DNA of 64,000 nucleotides from contig NZ_JBHTIF010000004.1 in assembly GCF_042677005.1 (NCBI RefSeq), positions 1-64,000 on the forward strand, in the 5' to 3' direction. The position numbers and the translations under genes are program-made. The notes under the pieces were generated by a model, which was given only the letters and a program-made list of their open reading frames with translations, had not been told where the DNA came from and searched no databases. Below, piece after piece: positions 41,479 to 52,100 of this stretch (positions are counted from its first letter, which is position 1; each line of letters opens with the position of its first letter). The stretch comes from Lysobacter_I brunescens (lineage in GTDB: Bacteria; Pseudomonadota; Gammaproteobacteria; Xanthomonadales; Xanthomonadaceae).

Positions 41479-42877
41479 TTGCTTGCTCCCTTTCGGCATG
41501 GATGGCACCGTCCTGCGCTGTGCGCGACTGGCGACGAATCTTCTTGAAGCGGGCGCCGAACAGGGGGTCTTCGCTGACCTTGACCCCGACCGGCACCTTG
41601 AATGGCGGCAGATGCTGCCTGCAATGCGCGCGCACGCGCTGCTCGACCTGCGCCGCGGGCTCGGGTTCGACCAGTTGCACGGTCGCGAAGACCAGATGAC
41701 CGGTCAGCGCGCTCGGCTTGCCGCTGACGACGACGTCGCTGATGTTCTCCACCTGCAGGATCAGGTTCTCGACTTCGCTCGGATACACCTTTTCGCCGCC
41801 GACATTGATGATTTCCGACTCGCGGCCGAGGATGCGCAGGTAACCGTCCTGCTCCTCGACCATGTCGCCGGTGTTGAGCCAGCCGTCTTCATCGAAGGGC
41901 GATGGCGCATTGAGATAGCCGAGCATGGCTGCATCGGTGCGGATCCACAGGATGCCATCGACGATCCGGATCTCGTGGCGCTCGCCGCCGACCTTCATCC
42001 AGGTCGATCCGGGATCGTCGGAGCGCGTCGGCAGGATGCCGACTTCGGTGAGTCCGTAGGTCTGCTTGCAGCGCACACCAGGCAGGGCCTGGTTCAGCGC
42101 CTTCAGCGTCGCCAGCGACATCGGTTCGGTGCCGTAGGTGACCAGCTCCAGCGACGACAGGTCGTAGCCCTGGCGCTGGTCGGAAATGAGCAGCATGTTG
42201 AGGAAGGTCGGCGTGGTCGGCAGCAGCTGGATACGCTGCGATTCGATCGCATGGCAGACCGTCGGAACCGCGCGATCCCTGACGAAAACCGCCGTGCCGC
42301 CGTTGCAGAGCACGTGCAGCAGCGTGTTGACGCCACCGATGTGGTCGAACATCAGGAAAATCAGGGTGCGATACGCGGCCCCGGGCTTCTGCAGCACATT
42401 CTTCACGAGTCGCGAGAAACGATGCACCGAAGCCTTGCTCTTGCCGCTCGACCCGGACGTGAACAGGATCAGCCCGGCTTCCTTCGGTTCGCCGCGCAGA
42501 GGGTCGAGCAGCGGATGATGCTTGCCATGACGACAAGGCGTGTACCGGCTGTCGCCGTCGTCCGAGAATTCGAAGAAACCATCGACGCATGCCGTCTCCA
42601 GCGATTCCTCCACTTCGGAGTCGCTGGCGGACAGGATGGGCACCACGATGTTCGCGTTCTCGACCAGCGCGAACAGCAGCGCGATCATGTCGCCGGTCAC
42701 CTGGCCTCGCATTGCGATGCAGGTGCCCGGTGCGATGCCGATGGATTGCAGCCGATCCCGCCAGTACCGCGTCCTGGCGTGCAGCTGCGCGTAGTCGAGC
42801 GCGTCGCCATCGCAGACGATCGCAGTGCGATCGGCGTGATCGGCCCAACTCTCGATGAGTGTCGTCAGGTACTGCAT
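41468..42877 (-). CDS. AMP-dependent acyl/aryl ligase
   Basis: A 469-residue adenylate-forming enzyme: P-loop LILFTSGSSGKSKAS (about 136-150), YGLTEVG, GWLNTGDM, GRESEIINVGGEKVYP, and near the C-terminus ARFKKIRR with a candidate catalytic Lys. It would activate a carboxylic acid as an acyl-adenylate and pass it to CoA or to an ACP, here perhaps the small ACP at 40.5 kb. It is somewhat shorter than typical ligases at the N-terminus. The acid cannot be predicted by eye. Confidence 0.9.
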   Translation of the reverse strand: MQYLTTLIESWADHADRTAIVCDGDALDYAQLHARTRYWRDRLQSIGIAPGTCIAMRGQVTGDMIALLFALVENANIVVPILSASDSEVEESLETACVDGFFEFSDDGDSRYTPCRHGKHHPLLDPLRGEPKEAGLILFTSGSSGKSKASVHRFSRLVKNVLQKPGAAYRTLIFLMFDHIGGVNTLLHVLCNGGTAVFVRDRAVPTVCHAIESQRIQLLPTTPTFLNMLLISDQRQGYDLSSLELVTYGTEPMSLATLKALNQALPGVRCKQTYGLTEVGILPTRSDDPGSTWMKVGGERHEIRIVDGILWIRTDAAMLGYLNAPSPFDEDGWLNTGDMVEEQDGYLRILGRESEIINVGGEKVYPSEVENLILQVENISDVVVSGKPSALTGHLVFATVQLVEPEPAAQVEQRVRAHCRQHLPPFKVPVGVKVSEDPLFGARFKKIRRQSRTAQDGAIHAEREQASVD

Positions 42878-43130
42878 TCAACGCTCCGTGTTCGAAGACC
42901 CGCAATGCGGGAGGATCATCCGATGGTCCTGTCCAGCAGTATCGAGGCGAAACATGGTTTCATCAACCGCGTTTTCGCCATGGTTTTGCAATGCATTCGC
43001 AACCTCGCGCGGACGATGTCGGCCAGACCCGCGTACAACGGGGGCGATGCCATCGATACGTCCACTCCGCACTTGCGGTCATGGCGAATCGCGCGCGAAC
43101 TCGATGCATGTAACGCGGAAGCGAATCCCA

Positions 43131-46100
43131 TCAGGTCGCGCCTTCCTCGTAGATCGCATCGAGCGCGCCTTCGAATTCGAGACTCGTCGCGCCCTGCACC
43201 GCGTGACCGACCATCTGGCGGCCCGGGGCGTAGAGCGATTCGAGCATCGCGGCGAACTCTTCGTCGTGCACCTGCTCCACGCTCGCTGTCGGCGCATGGC
43301 CGATCATCAAGCCCTTGATCTTGATGAGCACGCGGCCTTCGGCATCGATCACGTCGACGTCGATCGCGGTGCGGTCGTCCTCGTGGCTTCCGCCACGAGC
43401 CGGCCGGACCCAGATCATGCCTGCGCGAGCCGCGACCGGCGCGAACCAGATGCGCTGCAGTTCGAGCACAGTCGTTGCGGACGGTGCGACGCCCTTCTCG
43501 CGCAGATGGTCGAGGCAGGCGAGGTGCGCGAGGGACAGCAGCGAGAAGCCGTCCAGCGCATCGCTCGCATCCGCTGCAGTCGGACCGATGTCTTCCGGAG
43601 CAGTCGGCAGGCGGAATTCGAGCAGTGTCTGGCGCTCACCGCGAAGGCAGGCCACAACGCCATCGGGCAGCCGGTCGCGGACCATGCCGGCCTCGATGAG
43701 GGAGGCATGGAAACCGGCGTCATCCAGGGCGCCGCCCGGGAACAGCGTGCGCAGCTGGGCCACATCGATGCGATCCGGCGCGTCCCCGATCGCATGACTG
43801 CCGGCACCTTCGCAGAGCGTCGACTCGCTTTCGGCACCCGAAACCCTCACGTTGAAGTCGAAGCCGTTGCCGCTGTTCGCATGGAGATCCACGGAGACCG
43901 TGCCGCTCTGCGTCGTGGCCGCGGCTTCCACCCAGGCCAGCGAACGCAATTCGATGCCTGACTTGTGCCCGCGGTCGCCCAGCGATTCCCGCACTGCGAG
44001 CCGGACCATCTCGACCGGCAGCAGTTCCGGCAGCACCGTGTCGGGTCGCAGGCCCTTGCCGCGCAGCGATGTCGCGAGCAGCGTGCCGTCCGATGCGAAC
44101 GACTGTCGCCCGAATACCGAGACGTTGCGATGCAGCAGCGGATGGATGGCGGCCTGACTGCCTGTCTTCTGCTTCTCCTGATCGACCGTGAACCAATAGC
44201 GCTCGCGTGCGAAGGCATAGGTCGGCAGCGTGCAGCGGCGCATGACATGACCGGTGTACAGCGCCTTCCAGTCGGGCTCCTGCCCCGCCAGCCAGAGATC
44301 GAGCAGTGCGGTCAGGTCGCGATCGCGCAGCCACTGGGCGATGGTCGCGGCGTCGGTCGGCTTGGTCTCGGACTTGCGGCGGATGGTGCCCCGCTTCGCA
44401 TCGGCCCTGGCCTCGTCGCCGTCGACGAAGGCCTGCAGGCGTGCGATGAGTTCGTCCTTCGATGCCACGACGAGCCCCATGCGCTCGGCCATCGCATCGC
44501 GGCCGATCTGCAGCGTATAGGCGATGTCGGCCAAGTCCTCATCGGTGCCCTTCGCCAGGTGCGCCAGCAGGCGCGCGGCGTTGGCCCGCAGGCGGTCGGC
44601 GGTCTTGGCCGAGAGCACGATGAGGTGCGGCCCTGCAGGGCGCGGCGATGTCCTCGCCTGCGCGTCGATGTACTCCTCCAGCACGACATGCACGTTGGCG
44701 CCGCCGAAACCGAAGGAACTGATGCCGGCCCGGCGCGGGAACGCCCTGCCCTGCTCGTCCAGCGCCGGCTCCCAGGGCTGGGTCTTCGTGACCGGATAGA
44801 ACGGGGTGTTGTCGAGGTTGATGTAGGGATTCAGTTTCTCGAAATGCAGCAGCGCGGGAATCTGCTTGTGCCGGATCGACTGCAGGACCTTGAGGATGCC
44901 CGCGATGCCGGCCGCGGTTTCGAGATGGCCGATGTTGGTCTTGGCCGAGGTCAGGCCGATATGCGGCTTTGCTGCCGGCGGCAGTTGATGCTTCCGGTAG
45001 AGATCCGAGAAGGCCTTCTTCATCGCCTGGATCTCGATCGGATCGCCCAGGCTGGTGCCGGTGCCATGGCACTCCAGATAGCCCACGCTGCGCGGGTCGA
45101 TCTCGGCCTTCTCGTAGGCCTCGACCAGCAGGTCGGCCTGCGCGTTCGGATTCGGGGCGGTGAGCATGGTCGCCTTGCCGCCGTGGTTCTCCGCAGTGGA
45201 CTTGATCACCGCGTAGATGTGGTCGCCATCGGCGATCGCGTCTTCCAGCGGGCGGATCAGGATCGCGCCCGAGCCCTCGCCGCGCACGTAACCGTTCGCG
45301 CGCGAGTCGAAGGTCTTGCACTTTCCGTCGTCGGCCAGCATGCCGGCGGCGCCGAAGGAGATGTGTCCGGCCGGCGTCAGCATGACCTGCACGCCGCCGA
45401 CGATCGCCATGTCCGAGCTGCCGGTGTGGATCGATTCGATGGCGCGGTGCAGCGCCACCAGCGAACTCGAACACGCCGTGTCCAGCGGTGCGCTGGGGCC
45501 GTGGATGTCGAGCAGGAACGACACGCGGTTGACGAGGATGGCGTGCGAGGTGCCGGATGCGGAGTAGCCGTCCAGCTCGGCATGGTTCATCGCCATCATG
45601 TCGATGTAGTCGCGCGTCGCCGCGCCGACGAACAGGCCGGTCCTGGTACCCGCGAACTCCGAGACCTTGTGCCCGGAATCCTCGATCGCACCCCAGACGC
45701 TTTCCAGGAAGATGCGCTGCTGCGGATCCATCATCTCCGCCTCGCGCGGCGAGATGCCCCAGAACAGCGGGTCGAACTTGTCGACCTCGCGCATGAAGCC
45801 GCCCCACTTCGACAGCGTCTTGTTCTTCTCCGCCATCGGATCGCCGTAGTACGCCTGCCAGTCCCAGCGGTCCGGCGGCACCAGGGTGACCATGTTGTTC
45901 TCGGCCTTGCTGAGCTTCTCCCAGTACTCGTCGACATCGTCGGCCTGCGGCATCACGCCGCTCATGCCGACGATCGCGATGGGGCGCTCGATGAAGCGAC
46001 GCTGCGGCGAGAACCCTCCGCTGCCGCCGCCCTGCGTTTCGGCCTGCGGGGCATTGGCCGATTCAAGCTTCTTCTTGAAGGCGATCGGCGCCTGCTCGGA

Positions 46101-49100
46101 CACGGCCGGAGCACTGGCACGCGCAGGAATCGCTGCCGTCGCCGACGTGCGCTGGCCATGCACGCGCAGGACGGCATCGCGATGGTCCTGCGCGAGGTGC
46201 TTCGCGATCTCGCGGATGTTCGGGTACTCGAAGAACGTCACCGGGGTGATGTCGAGACCGTACTTGTCGTTGACGAGGTTGCTGAACGAGGTGAGGCCGA
46301 TCGAATCGAAGCCCAGGTCCAGCAGGATGCTGTCGAGATCGATGTCGTCGGCATCGAGCTTCAGGAAATCCATGACGATCGCGGACAGCGTGTCCTGCAC
46401 CGCCAGGACCAGATCGTCGCCGCCGCCTGCGGGCGCTTCCGCGCTGCCGGCTGCGGTCGCTGCCGTGGTCGGCGATGCCGGCACGACGGACGCTGCGGGC
46501 GTGGTGACGTCGGGCGCACCGATGCCCCAGGCACGCTCGATCTTCTCCCGCACGCCCTGCATGACGGCGAGATGCGACAGCTCGGTCTGCAGTCCGAGCA
46601 TGAAGGCCTGCAGGCCGATCTCGCGCTGCAGCGGTTTGATGCCGAGATTGCGCTCGAAGAACAGCGCGGTCTGCTCGTCCAGGCGCATGCCGCCTTCGGC
46701 CCAGATCGACCAGTTGATGCTGAGCGTCCGGCCGTGGCGCGCCCCGTCGCGCGCCAGTGCGTTGCGCCGGGCAGCGAACGCATCCATGTAATGGTTGGCG
46801 TACGAGTAGTCGCTCTGTCCCGCATTGCCGGCGAGCGCCGCCAGCGAGGAGAACATCACGAAGAAGTCGAGCGGGTCGTCGCGGGTGATGTCGTCGAGCA
46901 GGACCGCGCCGAGGATCTTCGGTGCGAAGACCGCCGCCATGTCGTCCCATGACTTGTTGCGGATGTAGGCATCGCGCAGCACGCCGGCGCTGTGGACGAT
47001 GCCGTGGACGGCACCGTAGCGCTCGCGGCAGGTCGCGACCAGCCGCTCGACATCCTCGCGCTTCGAGACATCGGCCTGGACGTACTCGACCTCGGCGCCC
47101 GTCGCGCGTAGCGCGTCCAGGGTCGCTTCGATCTCCGGCTTCGGCGCACTGCGGCCGCTGAGCACCAGTCGCGCCTGGAACGCCTTCGCCAGATGCTCCG
47201 CGAAGATCAGGCCGAGGCCACCCGCGCCGCCGGTGATGATGTACGCGCCACGATGGCGGATCGACACCGGCGGCGCGTTCTCCGCATCGGGCGACGGACA
47301 GGACTCGATCCGACGCAGCCAGCGGCGACCGTCGGCATGACGCACACCGAGCGCCCGGGTGTCGATGCCGTATTCGAGGCGGAGCGCCGCGACAGCCGAA
47401 GCATCGAAGCCCATCGTCGGCGCCTGGAACTCGATGACCTTGCAGGCGAGCTTCGGGCTTTCGGCACGCAGGATGGTGACGAAGCCCTGGATCGCTTCGT
47501 CCTGTGGCCGCGCGTCCTGGCCATCGCTGAAGTAGACGTAGTTCAGTCGGACGTCCGCTTCGGCCTTCTGCGCGATCACGGCCTGGCACAGATGCAGGAA
47601 GGCGCGTACGCCATTGTCGAGCGACTGCGCGGTGCGCGCTTCGACCGGCAGTGCATCGTCGACCATGGCCGCCGGCCATGCGAAGCACACCTGCAGCGGC
47701 GCCGCATGGGTCTCGCGCAGCGCCGACAGCAGCGCCTCGAAGCTCTCGCGGCTGCCGCCGTCGACGCGATAGGCATGCGCGTCGATGCGGGCGTATCCGT
47801 CGCCGGGATAAACCGCGATCAGGTGGCTGGCATCATCGCCTGCTGCGGCCAGCGCACTGCGATAGGCATCGACAGCGGCGCTGTCGGCCGCGAACAGCAC
47901 GATCGTGTGGCGTGCGCCTGTGGGCACCGCTGCGGGATCGAACGCCGACGACTGCCATTCGGTGCCGTAGTACAGGGTGGAGAACGCGGCCGCGTCCGTG
48001 GCTGGCGCGTCCTTGCCGGCGCCAGCCTGCCCCGGCTTCTCGTGCACGTCGAGCAGGGGTACGCCGACCGAGTCGCGGACCCGCACCAGGACCTTGCCCT
48101 GCTCGTCGACGATGAGCACGTTCATCTTCGACAGGTTGGACGACTTCTTCGCGTCGTTCGCTTCAGTGACGTAGCTGTAGCAGACCGGGGTGAGCGGGTG
48201 CAGGATTTCGACTTCGCCGAGCGAATACGGCACGAACATCTCGCCGCCGGCATCGGCCAGGCGAGCCCCCATCGCGGCCTGGAACGAGGAGTCGACCAGG
48301 GAGGGATGCAGCATGAAGTCGTCGAAGCGCAGCGCATCGAGATCCGGAATCTTCAGCGCGCCGAGTACTTCGAAGGCGGCCTGCGGATTGCGATGGACCG
48401 TCTGCAGCGCCTGGAAGGTCGGGCCGAGATCCAGGCCCAGCGCCTTGAACTGCGGGTAGGCGCGTTCAGCATCGGTGACCTGCTCGCAGCGGCCGAGGAT
48501 CGCCTGGAGGTCGATGTACTCGTCCTCGATGGCCTCTTCCTGCGCGGTGGCATAGTGCAGCTTGCCCTGGCAGTACAGTTGCCGGCCACCGCCCTCGCGC
48601 TCGCTGAAGACCTCGAAGGACACGGCGTCGCCGGACGGCTTGAGCTCGATGAAGACTTCGTTCGGGACGCCGTTCTGGACCGTCAGCGGACTGACCCAGA
48701 GGATGTTGCGGATCTTCCGCACCTTGCGACCGGCGGCGATCTCGCCGGCCTTGCGCGCAAAGTCGAGGTACGCGACGCCCGGCAGGGTCGGGATGTCCGA
48801 CACCAGGTGGTCGTAGATGAAGAATTCTCGGTCGTTGAAGACCTTGCGGAACAGCTGGCGCTCGAACGTCGATTCGTTGCTGTCGATCAGCGGATGCAAC
48901 GCGCCCGGACCCGATGCGCCGATGCGCATCGATGCACCGTCGACCGGCTCCAGCCAGTGGCGCTTGTCCGCGAAGGGATAGCTGGGCAGCGAAATGCGCC
49001 GGCCACGTCCCTGCGCCTGCATGCCCTGCCAGTCGGAGACCAGGCCATCGATCCACAGCTGCGCGAGCTTCATCGGATCGCGCGACTTGGCCAGCAGATC

Positions 49101-52100
49101 GACGAACGCGTCCTTTTCCTGCCGGTTGAGCAGCCGTGTGATGCCCTCGGCGTTCTTCACGTGGCCGATGAGAATCCGCTCGTCGCGTGTGCCGGCGAGG
49201 AAGGACTGCAGCCTGTCGAGCAGCTGCGTGCGGCTGTCGGCGATCAGGGCGACGCGATGGTCGAAGGACTTGCGCCCCGCCTGCAGGGTGAATGCGATGT
49301 CGTCCAGGCTCGGCGGCGACGCGCTGTCGCGATGCTTCTCGATGAAGGCCTTGAGCCGTTCGGCGACATGGCGCAGCTGTTCCTCGTTGCGCGCCGACAG
49401 CGGGAAGATACGCGGACACACCTCGTCCTGCGCGGCAGCGGCGTCGCTGTCGATCGCTTCCAGGATGACGTGCGCGTTCGAGCCGCCCGCGCCGAAGGAA
49501 CTGATGCCCGCGCGCAGCGGCTGGACCACGCCATCGACCTGCTTCGGTTCCCAGGGCGCCAGCGATTGCTGCACCACGAACGGCGAATGCGCGAAATCGA
49601 TGAATTCGTTCAGCTCGGCGGAATGCAGCGAAGGCACCAGCGTGCGGTGACGCATCTGCAGCAGCGTCTTGCAGACGCCCGCGATGCCTGCGGCGGCTTC
49701 GAGATGGCCGATGTTGGTCTTGATCGAGCCGATGGCGCAGCTGTGCAGCGGCGCGTTGTACCGTTCGAAAGTCTGGTTCAGGCCGGCGATCTCGATCGGA
49801 TCGCCCAGCTCCGTGCCGGTGCCATGCGCCTCGATGTAGCCGATGCTGCGTGCATCGACGTTCGCACGCTTCAGCGCCGCACTGATGACGTCGCACTGCG
49901 CTTTCGAGTTCGGCACGGCGTAGCCGCTGTTGCGTCCGCCGTGGCTGATCGCGGAGCCCTTGATGACCGCGTAGATGTTGTCGCGATCGCGACGGGCCTG
50001 GGCGAGCGGCTTGAGCAGCAGCGCACCGACGCCTTCGCCCGGCACGTAGCCGCTGGCGCCGCGACCGAAGGCACGACACAGGCCTTCCTCGGACAGCAGC
50101 CCGCCGGCAACGGTGATTTCCTGCTTGCACTGGTGCACGTCGAGATTCACGCCGCCGACGAGGGCGGCCGCGCATTCGCCGCGCTGGATAGCGTCGCAGG
50201 CCAGGTGGATCGCAGTGAGGCTGGCCGAGCACGCAGTGTCCACAGCAATACTGGGGCCAGTGAAATTCATGAAATACGAGACGCGGTTCGCGATGCTCCA
50301 CAGGAAGGAGTTCGCGACTACCTGGTTGCCGGCCATGCGCTCTTCGGCGCCGACCATCTGGTACATCGACCAGACCGCGCCGACGTACACGCCGATCCGC
50401 CGCCCGCCCAGTTCTTCGCTCTGGAAGGCTTCCGGATAGTAACCGGCGTCTTCCAGCGCTTCCCAGGACACTTCGAGGAACAGGCGTTCCTGCGGATCGA
50501 GGGTCTCCGCTTCGCGCGGAGAGATGTTGAAGAACAGCGAGTCGAAGCGGTCGAGATCGTCGATGAAGCCGCCGCGATAACGGCCCAGCGCATCGCGATT
50601 GCGTCGACGCGCGTAGCGCGACTGCGGGATCTCGCCGATGCAGTCGCGGCCGCCGACCAGGTTTTCCCACAGTTCCTCGGCATTCCGCGCCTTCGGCAGG
50701 CGGGTGGCCATGCCGACGATCGCGATCTCCATGTCCTCGTCGCGCGGCGCCGCCTGGCGCGCAGGCATGGCCGGAGCCGCCGGCAATGTATCCGGCGTCT
50801 GCGTGGCCGGAGCGACCACAGCCTGCGACGCGCCGCCTGGCACGGTGGAAGACTGGGCTGCGGAGACCACCGCTGCGGGCAGACGCAGCTGCTGCAGACG
50901 ATGCCTGGCATTGAGATCACCGGGGATCTCGACAGCGGCGAGATCCGGGATGTTGACTTTCTGCGCGAAGGCTTCGATCAGGCGGTCGCCGAGCGTGCGC
51001 ACGGCATCGGCCTTGAGGCCGACCGGAATCGCCAGCCGCACGAGCTGGTTGAGCGGCGAGTTCTGCTGCATGCCGACGCTGTGCGCACCGGCACGGATGC
51101 CGGTCGCGAGGTACAGCCAGGCCACGAACGAGGCCACGGGTGCGGCGAGATCGCGAAATTCGGGCATCCGCTTCACGTCGATCAGCACGCAGTGGGCCAG
51201 TGAGGGCCGGACCACAGGCAGTCCGTGATCGGCAAGGCGCTGCCCCAGGGCGCGCACCGCGTCGACGCGACGGCGGATCTGGGTTTCGATGAAGCTGCGG
51301 TTCTGCACGGCTGCGGCGATGCACTTGCGATCGATGGCATCGAGCGCCTTGCCGCCGCGCTGCTGCAAGGCCTGCAGGCGGTCGTGCAAGGCCCGGTCGT
51401 TGGTCGCGATCAGGCCGCCCTTGTCGACGCAGAAGTCCTTGGCGAGGCTGGCGATCACCACATCGGCCTGCGACAGCAGGGCTTCGACGACCTGCCACGG
51501 AGTGGTATTGGTCCATTCGGACTCGTGCTCGATGACGACCAGGGCGTTCTCAACCACGCGCGTCGCATCGAGGACCAGGGAGATCGGGTGCCGCTCGCGG
51601 CAGCTGTCCAGCAGCGCCCTCACCTGCTTGAGGTGGCTGAGCGACACTGCGCCGCCGCCGGCTGCGTTGTCGGTCAGTTCGATGCAGACGTAGCCGATCT
51701 CCGCGCCGTGCGCATCGAGTTCGGCCCTGAGCGCGGCGAGGTCGATGTCGCCCTTGAACGGCGCGTTCGACTGCAGGTCGGTCACAGCCGCCGCAGGCAG
51801 TTCCTTCGGCGAGAAACCGTTGTCGATCTGGTGGTAGAGCGTGCTCGGGAACAGGATGTTCTGCGGCACGCGCCCCTTCTTCTCCCAGGCCTGGCAGAAG
51901 AGTTCCTCGGCGGTGCGGCCCGACGGGGTGAGGGTGAAGCAGGCGAACGGGAAGACCCGGCGCAGTGCGGCGTTGACGTCGATGGGACGCTGGATCTGCG
52001 CGAACAGGCTGACCATCTGCTTGTCGATGGCGGGCAGGGTCAACTGCGCCCAGGAATCGGTCTTGAGATCGAACTCGACCTGGCCGGCCGCGAGGTTCAT

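Noticed and set aside
47193..51203. 1336-codon open frame on the + strand opposite the giant PKS
   Set aside because: Shadow of high-GC coding DNA, with no recognisable motif and no ribosome site. The same applies to 43965-46952, 51225-53693, 54734-56314 and 56347-58956.
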